Positions 17,504 to 24,702 of a stretch of 37,905 bases of DNA are shown here, one piece after another. The notes under the pieces are model-generated. The model was not told where the DNA came from. It did not search any database and was given only the letters and a program-made list of their open reading frames with translations. The DNA is from Enterobacterales bacterium (GTDB lineage: Bacteria > Pseudomonadota > Gammaproteobacteria > Enterobacterales > Enterobacteriaceae): contig JAATFO010000006.1 of NCBI GenBank assembly GCA_015655145.1, positions 1-37,905 of the forward strand, read 5' to 3'. Positions within the stretch are counted from its first letter, which is position 1. Each line of letters opens with the position of its first letter. Both the position numbers and the translations under genes were made by a program.

Positions 17504-19954
17504 TTAAAAGTTGTAGCTTACGGTACCCAGGATCGACCGGCCGGGCACATAGTCGCACAGTGTGGCGCTGGTACAGCCGCCGATCACTTTGCGGTCAGCG
17601 AGGTTAGTCACACTGACACTGAGCATTGCCCCCTTGAGCGCCGGCGTTACGGTGCTCAGATCCATTGACGCCATGGCATCAATCAGGGTGGTTGCCGGTA
17701 TCCGGCTGGTATTCGCGCTATCGGCGTACATCGTGCAGATGTAGCGAATGCCGGAGCCCAGTGTCAACCCATTGAGCCATGTCTGGTTAACGTGGTAGTT
17801 CAGCCAGGCAGAGGCCATGTATTTCGGCGTGTTGGTGGGGCGCTTGCCCTGATCGCCATCGTTACTTTTGGTCGTTTCCGCGTCCATCCAGGTGTAACTC
17901 AGGCGGGTATCCCACTGTTTGGTTAACTGGAACTTACCTTCCAGTTCCAGACCACGCACCCGGACTTCACCGGTCTGGGTGTCGTAATCACCGCAATCAC
18001 TCAGTTCGGGGGCATTGGCGCAGCTATGCGCTTCATCGGTGGTGGAGATATTGGTGCGGGTTAAATTATACAGGGCGGCAGTAAACAACCCGTTGATATG
18101 AGTGGGTTGATATTTCACCCCGGCTTCCCACTGTTTTCCTTTGGTGGGTTTAAACGTATTACCGTAATAATCGGTGCCCGTTGCCGGTTCGAATGAGGTG
18201 GAATAACTGATGTACGGAGAAACCCCGGAATCAAAACTATAGGTTAGCCCGGCCCGTCCGCTCCAGGCCTGATCGCTTTGGTAGGTGGTGGTATTGGTCC
18301 GGTAGTTATCCGTCTCGGTTTTCGCCCAGTCACGCCGCATACCCAGCATCAGGTTCCAGCGATCAAATTTGCTGGTATTTTGCAAATAGGTGCCGGTTTG
18401 CGTCAGCGTGACATGGTTATTGGTCACCGCCGCTAAAGTGGGGATGGTGAGATTGCCGTAATGAGGCGCGAAGACGTCAAGATTGAGATCGCTACTGGTG
18501 CCGCTCAGGCTGTCATTGCGGGAAACAAAACGCCGGTAATCAAAGCCGGTCACCAGTTCATTGTAAACCTCGCCGAGCGTGTAATTATACAACAAGTGGT
18601 TATCGGTACTGATCCCGCCAGTGGTCGCCATCTGATCCAACGCGGTTCGTGACAGAGTACGCTCATCAGACTTCAGTGCCCCGGGGGATAACGTTTGGGT
18701 ATTCACATCGACATAGATATAACGGGTATTTTGATGGAATTCGAGATCCGGGGTAAAGCGGTGTTGGAAGTCGGATTCGACATACGTTTGCTTACGATCA
18801 TAGTTATTATAAGACGGGTCGCCGGTATATAAGTTACGGCTGATTTTGCCATTGGAATTCGACAAAATAGTGCCCTTTGCCGGTAAGTAACCACTGGACA
18901 GACCTTCAGGATCGCGCTGAAAATTGGCCAGCAGGCTCCAGGAGGTATCCTTCGTCGGTTGCCAGGTGATTGACGGTGCAATGGCGTAGCGTTCCTGGGT
19001 GGCATAATCAATATTACTGTGGCTTTTTTTAACGATACCGGTAAGACGATAGAGTAAAGTATTGTCATCATTTAACGGGCCGCTTAAATCCAGCGTGGCT
19101 TGTTTGCTGTTGTTGTTGCCTGCACTCACCGAGACCTGGTGATACGGCTGATCCAGCGGGCGTTTGGTGGCCATATTGATTAGCCCGCCAGTGCCATTCT
19201 GACCGTACAACACCGATGCCGGGCCTTTCAGCACGTCAATGCGTTGCAACAGGTACGGGTCCATTTGCGCCACAGCCAGGGTGCCCGAAGGCGTTAATTG
19301 CATGCCGTCCAGATAGACGTTGTTAATACTGTAGAATCCGCGCAAACGAATACGATCAAAGTAACTGGTATTGGCCTGAAAATCGGCAATCACCCCAGGG
19401 GTGTAACGCAGTGCTTCTTCCAGCTTTTGGGGTTTCAGGTCGCTCATCTCTTGCTGGGTGATCACATTGATCGCCTGCGGTATTTCGATCAGCGGGGTAT
19501 TGGTTTTGGTCCCGGTGACGCTGTCAGTGGCAATGGCGTCGTCCCCGGGCGCCCAGCGATTGTCCGTTGCCACTGCATTAACCTCGAGCGTACTGCTGTC
19601 TGATGATGTTGTGGCGGCGGTACGGGAGATTTCTAGCGTGTTGGCATTACTGAAATGCCAACTAAAACCGGTATGGCTGAGTAACTGGTTAAGTGCTTGT
19701 GCGACAGTCATGGTGCCGTGGAGTGGATTTGCCATCTCGGTAACTGTCGTTTCTTCGGTGAAGACGACATTTAACCCGGTCAGATTGCCGACCTGGTTAA
19801 TTGCCTGCGGAATAGTTTGTTTTTCCTGATCAAAATGAAAAATCCGTTGGCTTAATGGTGCGGCGGTGCTGGTTGCGACCGCCGCCACGCCATTCACCAT
19901 CGGTGTGAGCGTTAATAGTGCGATAATGCAGGTAATTTTATTTTTTTTCATCAC
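17504..19954 (-). CDS. TonB-dependent siderophore receptor with N-terminal STN signalling domain
   Basis: This 816-residue outer-membrane receptor has a signal peptide, then an STN domain (about 38-112, with AINQVGNLTGLNVVF and AQALNQLLSHTGFSW). A TonB-box candidate TLEVNAVA follows at 122-129. The plug domain (about 155-270) contains IPQAINVITQQEM, LRYTPGV, IRLRGF and VLKGPASVLYGQNGTGG. A 22-strand-type barrel ends in VSYNF with terminal phenylalanine. STN-bearing receptors such as FecA, FpvA and PupB import ferric siderophores and signal ligand binding to a FecR-type protein, and genes for FecR and FecI partners lie just upstream. The exact siderophore is unknown; the FhuB-type fused permease favours a hydroxamate. 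Confidence 0.94.
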   Translation of the reverse strand: MMKKNKITCIIALLTLTPMVNGVAAVATSTAAPLSQRIFHFDQEKQTIPQAINQVGNLTGLNVVFTEETTVTEMANPLHGTMTVAQALNQLLSHTGFSWHFSNANTLEISRTAATTSSDSSTLEVNAVATDNRWAPGDDAIATDSVTGTKTNTPLIEIPQAINVITQQEMSDLKPQKLEEALRYTPGVIADFQANTSYFDRIRLRGFYSINNVYLDGMQLTPSGTLAVAQMDPYLLQRIDVLKGPASVLYGQNGTGGLINMATKRPLDQPYHQVSVSAGNNNSKQATLDLSGPLNDDNTLLYRLTGIVKKSHSNIDYATQERYAIAPSITWQPTKDTSWSLLANFQRDPEGLSSGYLPAKGTILSNSNGKISRNLYTGDPSYNNYDRKQTYVESDFQHRFTPDLEFHQNTRYIYVDVNTQTLSPGALKSDERTLSRTALDQMATTGGISTDNHLLYNYTLGEVYNELVTGFDYRRFVSRNDSLSGTSSDLNLDVFAPHYGNLTIPTLAAVTNNHVTLTQTGTYLQNTSKFDRWNLMLGMRRDWAKTETDNYRTNTTTYQSDQAWSGRAGLTYSFDSGVSPYISYSTSFEPATGTDYYGNTFKPTKGKQWEAGVKYQPTHINGLFTAALYNLTRTNISTTDEAHSCANAPELSDCGDYDTQTGEVRVRGLELEGKFQLTKQWDTRLSYTWMDAETTKSNDGDQGKRPTNTPKYMASAWLNYHVNQTWLNGLTLGSGIRYICTMYADSANTSRIPATTLIDAMASMDLSTVTPALKGAMLSVSVTNLADRKVIGGCTSATLCDYVPGRSILGTVSYNF

Positions 19955-20047
19955 GGAAGTGCCTTACGGATGGTTCACTGGTTTGCGTTAACAATGCCGG
20001 AATACCGGGATTTTTTACTGGTTAACGGTTAACACGGTGATTCACTG

Positions 20048-20076
20048 AACCCTGTTTACGATTTTATTTTATTTCC
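20048..20076 (-). promoter_or_regulatory. candidate FecI-type ECF promoter for the TonB receptor operon
   Basis: On the minus strand GGAAAT (20076-20071) matches the -35 hexamer of the E. coli fecA promoter, which is recognised by FecI. With a 17-bp spacer the -10 position is AGGGTT (20053-20048), which does not match the fecA -10. The site is about 95 bp upstream of the receptor ATG, in the gap after fecR, where a FecI-dependent promoter is expected. The support is the -35 match and its location. Confidence 0.4.
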
Positions 20077-20121
20077 GCTGGAATTGTGTTTGTTGCGCGG
20101 CGTTGTTGATGAGCGTTGGGG

Positions 20122-20168
20122 TGTCCTGCCAGTGACCGCCAGCGGTGCACATGTGGGATGGCAGGACA
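20122..20168 (-). terminator. 10-bp inverted repeat just downstream of the fecR-like gene
   Basis: TGTCCTGCCA at 20122-20131 and TGGCAGGACA at 20159-20168 are perfect inverted arms with a 27-bp loop. The structure begins 4 bp after the fecR-like stop. It may end or attenuate the sigma/anti-sigma transcript, or stabilise its 3' end, before the separately controlled receptor operon. No T-tract follows on the minus strand, so a simple intrinsic terminator is not certain. Confidence 0.45.
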
Positions 20169-20172
20169 TTGC

Positions 20173-21195
20173 TTACAGAGAAATAATCGTCAGCGGCGTG
20201 GCGATGTGGGTCAGTTGGAAACCGAGACTGCCTTGCAGGGAATGCAGCGCATTGTCGGGATCGGCCAGATCCAGACTGCCGCTGATTTTTTTCCCGGCAA
20301 GGGTGTTATTGACGATAAGAATACGTCCGGAATGGTAGCGCTCAATCTCACTGACCACATCGTCAAGGCGTTGTTGATAAAAGACAAAGCGACCTTTACG
20401 CCAGGCGAGCATTTGCTCAGGATCGACGTCTTCAGTGGGTTGCAGCCCATGATCATTAAAGGTGACTTGCTGGCCAACCGACAACGGGATGGATTGCGCG
20501 TTATTATTGACGCTGACATTGACATGACCATGTTCTACCGTCACCTGGGTTGCCTGGTTGAGTCGCCTGACGATAAAACGTGTCCCGGTGACGCTGACCA
20601 GGCCATTAGCCGCAGACACCGTAAACGGCAGCGTCGCCTGTTTTACTGTAAAAAAAGCCGCACCACGTAATAGCCTGATATGCCGTTGTTGGGCGTCAAA
20701 TGCCAGCGTCAGCGCGCTGTCGGCATCAAGTAAGGCGGTGGAACCATCGGGGAATGTGATGGTTTTCTGTTGGCCGCGTTGGGTGAAGTTATCGGCCGCG
20801 AGTTGTTGCAATAAACCCGGACGTTCCAGCCAGACACCGGTGAAAAGCAGGGCGAAAAAAACCAGGCACAGCGCACTGAGCATCACCCAGTGCGGGCTAT
20901 GCCATAGGTGTTTTTGCGGCGTATGCGCCGCGTGAGCAAGATAACGTTCCAGAGCCTGTTTTTCTTCAAGCGCCAACTGACTGGCGGGTTGATGGCTTAC
21001 TTGCCAGAGTGATTCAATGGCGCTAAAAGCGGCCTCATACTCCGGGCCTTGCTGGCGCCATTTAGCAATTTTGCGATTAAGTTTTTCGTCAGGGTGGTGC
21101 AGTCGCTGAACAAACAGGGCTCTGGCCTCGGCACGTAAATGCTCCCCGGGGGGGGCACGTCGTTTATTAGCGTCTGCTTGTTCAGAATAAGACAT
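20173..21195 (-). CDS. FecR-like anti-sigma / sigma regulator
   Basis: This 340-residue inner-membrane regulator has an N-terminal cytoplasmic region (about 20-65, EARALFVQRLHHPDEKLNRKI followed by WRQQGPEYEAAFSAIESLW). One transmembrane helix lies at about 103-123. The periplasmic FecR domain contains GQQKTITFPDGSTALLDADSAL and VSVTGTRFIVRRL. The C-terminal part has DVVSEIERYHSGRI and GSLDLADPDNAL, an STN-like fold that contacts the receptor's signalling domain in related systems. It should pass the ligand signal from the receptor to the FecI-like sigma factor encoded upstream. Order and orientation (fecI, fecR, receptor) are those of classical Fec-type surface signalling. Confidence 0.92.
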   Translation of the reverse strand: MSYSEQADANKRRAPPGEHLRAEARALFVQRLHHPDEKLNRKIAKWRQQGPEYEAAFSAIESLWQVSHQPASQLALEEKQALERYLAHAAHTPQKHLWHSPHWVMLSALCLVFFALLFTGVWLERPGLLQQLAADNFTQRGQQKTITFPDGSTALLDADSALTLAFDAQQRHIRLLRGAAFFTVKQATLPFTVSAANGLVSVTGTRFIVRRLNQATQVTVEHGHVNVSVNNNAQSIPLSVGQQVTFNDHGLQPTEDVDPEQMLAWRKGRFVFYQQRLDDVVSEIERYHSGRILIVNNTLAGKKISGSLDLADPDNALHSLQGSLGFQLTHIATPLTIISL

Positions 21196-21295
21196 AGTAT
21201 GATCCGACAGTTTTTCTGGTGATTGTTATTACCCGATAAAGTATCCTGAAAGTGGGGGTGGGGAATAACTTATTGTTTATTAAATTTTTTTAAGA

Positions 21296-21805
21296 TTAGT
21301 TTGCTTCGTGATCGTACAGCGCATTTTCGCAAGCCTTAAGCGCTTTTGCCATATGTTTTGCTACCGCGCGTTGAGAAATGTTCGCCATCACCGCGATTTC
21401 CGCAAAACTTCTGTCATGTATCCGATTTAACAAAAAGATATGCCGCGTTTGTGCCGGTAGCAACGCCAGTGCTCGCTCAATGCACTGTTTTTCCTGTTGG
21501 GCCAGCAGGATGGAGGTCGCCGATGGCGCAGACATGTCCTCCTGAGCATCAGTGAACCCGTTCAGATAATTATGACGCACCTGTTCGGCGCGCAGATAGT
21601 CAATGGCGGCATTGCGTGCGCAGCGTGATAAAAAAGGCGCAGTGGTGGTCTGTTTATCCGGCACGCTTTCCCATAGCCGGAGGAAAATATCCTGAACCAG
21701 GTCTCGAGCCGCTACCAGAGAGCCAATGCGCCGGTAAATTTGTTTCACCAGACGATGGTGTTCTGCGAGGTATAATGCGGTCATCTCCTCACTGTTTGGT
21801 TTCAT
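21296..21805 (-). CDS. FecI-like ECF sigma factor
   Basis: This 169-residue sigma-70 family factor has region 2 with ARDLVQDIFLRLWE (about 33-46) and FLSRCARNAAIDYLRAE (about 58-74). Region 4 has LLPAQTRHIFLLNRIHDRSFAEIAVM, in which the helix-turn-helix continues ANISQRAVAKHMAKAL (about 132-156). The length and the RAVAKHM recognition helix fit iron-starvation ECF sigma factors. It would direct RNA polymerase to the receptor operon when FecR signals ligand binding. Two Fur-like sites lie in its upstream region, which predicts iron-dependent repression. A gap of about 100 bp separates it from the fecR-like gene. Confidence 0.93.
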   Translation of the reverse strand: MKPNSEEMTALYLAEHHRLVKQIYRRIGSLVAARDLVQDIFLRLWESVPDKQTTTAPFLSRCARNAAIDYLRAEQVRHNYLNGFTDAQEDMSAPSATSILLAQQEKQCIERALALLPAQTRHIFLLNRIHDRSFAEIAVMANISQRAVAKHMAKALKACENALYDHEAN

Positions 21806-21972
21806 TTGATTGACGGTCTCCCCGGAATCTCATCTTCAGATGAGAAGTCAGAACGGTCTGGTAATGTAAAATATCTACAGCACGGCGCGAATGCGATTGC
21901 GCGCTCAAAGGTGATTTTTCGTTTTAATGATGGCTCTCTGCGAAGTGTCAGGGTTACTACCGTCTCAGCCGC

Positions 21973-22017
21973 ATAATGATTTATCATGAAATACGATTGA
22001 TATCAATTATCATTACT
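21973..22017 (-). promoter_or_regulatory. two overlapping-type Fur-box candidates upstream of the fecI-like gene
   Basis: GATATCAATTATCATTACT at 21999-22017 matches the 19-bp Fur consensus at 13 positions by my count. A second site, ATAATGATTTATCAT at 21973-21987, differs from the Fur core mainly by one extra base. They overlap a minus-strand promoter candidate about 170 bp upstream of the sigma gene. Fur control of fecIR is established in E. coli, so this arrangement is expected. Confidence 0.55.
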
Positions 22018-22106
22018 ATTGCCATTTCACTTTTATGTTGCCAGATATCAACGGGTTTCCGTTCTTTTTATGTGGGTGTTACTGACCTGAACGTCAATAA
22101 CAGGTC

Positions 22107-22139
22107 AATGGCGGCAATGGCGGCAATGGCGGCAATGGC
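22107..22139. repeat. 9-bp tandem repeat, 3.7 copies
   Basis: The unit AATGGCGGC is repeated exactly three times and followed by a partial copy. It lies in the spacer between the fecI control region and the end of the cyclase gene, not inside a supported gene. The copy number may vary between strains. Confidence 0.9.
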
Positions 22140-22233
22140 TCAGATCTTAGGGATAGTCGGCGGTGGGCGTCAATGCCTTATCCCGGGCGGCGGCGTAGCG
22201 GTTTGGCGCTCCCACCCGGGAAACCGTGGCAGG

Positions 22234-23280
22234 TTAAACGGTGGCGACAGGTGTGGCGGGCGAGCCTACTGCACCCGGTAATCTCAGCGGCGGCGCCGTG
22301 AGTAAAAACGCATGACGTTGGTGAGCCTGTAACCAGTCAGCCAGCGCGCTCAGATGCCACAATTCGCCAAGGTAGGCACCGAGGCGGAACAGGCAGAGAT
22401 CATGCAGTGGGTGCGAAGGATAAACATCATCATTCATCGGGCGCGCAGGCAAAATTTCAACCGCCGGATTATCAGCAATCAGAGCGACCACGCCACTGTC
22501 CACCACCCATTGCCGCAACGCGGGATCGCTGCCATCCAGTCCGGCAAAGTGCGTATTGAGGTAGTCGATATCGGGGTGACCGGCCATCTGATAAATGGCC
22601 TCATCCATACCGGTACGAAAACAGACCAGATCGCCCTGACCAATACTGATACTTTCTTCACGAATAATGTGTTGCAAATGCTGAAAGCCAAATGCGAACC
22701 GTGCAATACCAAAATGTTTTTTGATATCAATCATTACCGCGCGTCCCTGAATGCCGTGTTGCGCCATGTTCTCAATGCCGAGGGCTTTAGCCCCCAGATG
22801 GCTGCCCTGTGAGCAGCCACAACCGGTGCGAAAATCGGTTTCGCCAATAATCTCCACGCCAGCACGGTAGCCGTTGTAGAACACCATCTCGGGTTGGCCA
22901 TTGCCCTGCACGTCAAACCATTGCCCCATATGCGCCAGGCTGTCCCACTGGGTCGAGTATTGCAGCGCCAGCGTCACGGCATCGTCGCAGATGATATCCG
23001 TCAGACTGGCATTATCGCGTGACAGTGGGTAAGTCATGTTAGGGTATTCGCCGCGCCGGGTCGCAGCTAACCGCGGCGGCGGACGACGTGGGTTCATTGC
23101 GGTGCCGCCGGGTAAATCCAGTGGCAGGCTAAGACAAAACGTTTCGCCGGTTTTTACTTCGGCGATACCTTCCAGCACTTTTTGCGGCGTGAGCAGATTC
23201 AAACGGCCTAATTGATCATTGGGGCCAAAATCGCCCCAGGTTGATTGTGCCGGGCGTTGTTTCCAGCGTGATTGTTGCAT
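22234..23280 (-). CDS. cyclase-family hydrolase (kynurenine-formamidase-like superfamily)
   Basis: This 348-residue protein starts RWKQRPAQSTWGDFGPNDQLGRLNLLTP, here given as one stretch read across two motifs: WGDFGPNDQLGRLN and LLTPQKVLEG. It has STQWDSLAHMGQWFD at about 109-123, where compact members have the HxGTHxD metal motif. DLVCFRTGMDE and the C-terminal YPSHPLHDLCLFRLGAYLGELWHL fit the long bacterial/fungal subgroup of the Cyclase family (PF04199). Members are metal-dependent hydrolases acting on amides or lactones. It is the last gene of the catabolic run that descends from 29483, and it lies 10 bp after an MFS transporter gene. A role in opening a lactone or amide substrate is plausible but unproven. 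Confidence 0.85.
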   Translation of the reverse strand: MQQSRWKQRPAQSTWGDFGPNDQLGRLNLLTPQKVLEGIAEVKTGETFCLSLPLDLPGGTAMNPRRPPPRLAATRRGEYPNMTYPLSRDNASLTDIICDDAVTLALQYSTQWDSLAHMGQWFDVQGNGQPEMVFYNGYRAGVEIIGETDFRTGCGCSQGSHLGAKALGIENMAQHGIQGRAVMIDIKKHFGIARFAFGFQHLQHIIREESISIGQGDLVCFRTGMDEAIYQMAGHPDIDYLNTHFAGLDGSDPALRQWVVDSGVVALIADNPAVEILPARPMNDDVYPSHPLHDLCLFRLGAYLGELWHLSALADWLQAHQRHAFLLTAPPLRLPGAVGSPATPVATV

Positions 23281-23290
23281 AGTGTTCTCC

Positions 23291-24604
23291 TTATTGTACC
23301 GCGCTTTGTTGCATCGGTTTTACCGCAGGCAGCCAAAAGCCGTAGATCAACGCCCCAATCAGCCCGACGATGCCAGCCAGTACCAGCGGAATAACAAATG
23401 AATGAGTAAATTGCATCAAAACACCGACCAGGATCGGTGAAATAATGCCGGCAAGGTTGGCCGCCATATTCTGAATGCCGCCGATGGTTGCTACATTGGC
23501 GCGGTTAGGCGAGACATCCGAAGGTAGCGCCCACAGGGCGGCAGAGGCGAAAGTGGCGGCAAAGTTGGCGAAGCACAGCGCGCACAGCGCCAGAGTGACC
23601 GTCGGTGAGAACGCCGCCAGACCGATGACCGCACTGCCCAGCATTCCGCCAACTAAGGGAATTTTGCGTGCAACGGTCAGGGAAATTCCGCGCCGCACCA
23701 AACTGTCAGAGAGTAAACCACCGCACCAGCCGCCAATAATCGCAGCAATACCGGGCAACATACCCAACAGGCCAAACTTCATTAGCGACAAATGGAAGGT
23801 TTCGACCAGGTAGGTGGGAAACCAGGTGAAAAAGAAGTAGGAAACAAAGTTGATACAGAAGAAACCGGCCATCATGGCTTGCATGGTGCGCTGGCGCAAC
23901 AACTGACGGATACTCATCGGGGCGCCGGTTTCCGGATCCTGATTTTCTTCAATAAAAGCCACTTCTTGCGCTGATACGGTTTTATGCTGGCGCGGATCCC
24001 GATACCACCAATACCAGCCCAGCGCCCAGATAACCGCCACCAGACCAGAGATGACAAATGTCATGCGCCAGCCGACCAGCGCGATTAAAAATGAAATAAT
24101 CGGAATAGCCAGCGTGCCGCCAATCTTACTGCCATTATTAAAGGTTGCTGCGGCAAAACTGCGTTCCTGACGAGGGAACCAGCGCGTAACCGTCGATGAA
24201 CTCGCCGGGTAGCTGGGCGCTTCAACCGCACCTAATACAAAGCGGAACCCCACCAGCGCACTAATACTGTTGGCCAGCCCACAGGCGGCGGTCGCCAGCC
24301 CCCATCCAAGACTACTTGCGGCGAAGGTAATACGCGGACCCAGTTTATCCACCAGCCAGCCGCCAGGAAGTTGAAACAGGACGTAGCTCCAGAAAAACGC
24401 GGATAATAATAATCCGCTGTCAGTCGCTGATAATTGCAGATCATGAGACATAAAAGGGAGCGCCACACTCATTGCTGCCCGATCAATATAATTAATCGCA
24501 ATACCGATAGAGAGCACTGTTAATATAATAAACCGTGTTTTCCCTGTTGCAGATTGTTTATTCATGTGGGTATTGACTGCAGTGTTCGGTGTATTCAGCG
24601 ACAT
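23291..24604 (-). CDS. MFS transporter, anion:cation symporter (ACS) type
   Basis: This 437-residue inner-membrane transporter has 12 hydrophobic segments. It has the ACS-family start INYIDRAAMSVALPFM (about 38-53) and motif A GGWLVDKLGPR (81-91). The central loop is typical, with WYWWYRDPRQHKTVSAQEVAFI. ACS members such as the D-galactonate, glucarate and tartrate transporters bring organic anions in with protons. The first 14 residues before MNKQS may not be translated; either ATG is possible. It is a paralogue of the transporter encoded just upstream, from which a 98-bp gap with a strong inverted repeat separates it. The two may carry related sugar acids. Confidence 0.9.
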   Translation of the reverse strand: MSLNTPNTAVNTHMNKQSATGKTRFIILTVLSIGIAINYIDRAAMSVALPFMSHDLQLSATDSGLLLSAFFWSYVLFQLPGGWLVDKLGPRITFAASSLGWGLATAACGLANSISALVGFRFVLGAVEAPSYPASSSTVTRWFPRQERSFAAATFNNGSKIGGTLAIPIISFLIALVGWRMTFVISGLVAVIWALGWYWWYRDPRQHKTVSAQEVAFIEENQDPETGAPMSIRQLLRQRTMQAMMAGFFCINFVSYFFFTWFPTYLVETFHLSLMKFGLLGMLPGIAAIIGGWCGGLLSDSLVRRGISLTVARKIPLVGGMLGSAVIGLAAFSPTVTLALCALCFANFAATFASAALWALPSDVSPNRANVATIGGIQNMAANLAGIISPILVGVLMQFTHSFVIPLVLAGIVGLIGALIYGFWLPAVKPMQQSAVQ

Positions 24605-24648
24605 TATCGCCTCCAGTTCATCATGTTATTATTATTCAGATACAGAGG

Positions 24649-24683
24649 GAATAATCACATCCGTTACTGCAATGTGATTATTC
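24649..24683. promoter_or_regulatory. 12-bp perfect inverted repeat between the two MFS genes
   Basis: GAATAATCACAT at 24649-24660 and ATGTGATTATTC at 24672-24683 are perfect inverted arms around an 11-bp spacer. The site lies in the gap between the two transporter genes, 45 bp from the start of the second. It may be an operator for a separate promoter of the lower gene or an RNA hairpin. The TCACA/TGTGA halves are in the opposite order to a CRP site. Confidence 0.55.
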
Positions 24684-24702
24684 ATGGTGAGCCGTGCTGG
24701 GG

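Larger units (their letters stand above)
21806..22233. other. upstream region of the fecI-like gene and spacer to the cyclase gene
   Basis: These 428 bp hold the likely fecI promoter with Fur-like sites (21973-22017) and a short tandem repeat (22107-22139). A plus-strand frame of about 100 codons crosses this stretch, but its composition reflects the repeat and GC-rich spacer, so I do not call it a gene. On the minus strand, TTGATA and TAAATC with a 17-bp spacer overlap the Fur-like sites and are a plausible promoter. Confidence 0.55.

Noticed and set aside
16626..17558. Longer version of the FhuC-like ATPase starting at 17558
   Set aside because: The extra 35 residues overlap the receptor gene and do not resemble the family. 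The ATG at 17453 gives a normal length.
21976..22281. Plus-strand frame of 101 codons divergent from the sigma gene
   Set aside because: It starts inside the Fur-like sites, runs through the 9-bp tandem repeat (MAAMAAMAAMA) and into the end of the cyclase gene in antisense. It has no ribosome binding site and no recognisable domain.
24649..24683. CRP site in the inverted repeat between MFS genes
   Set aside because: The half-sites are in the order TCACA then TGTGA with 13 bases between them, the reverse of the CRP consensus.
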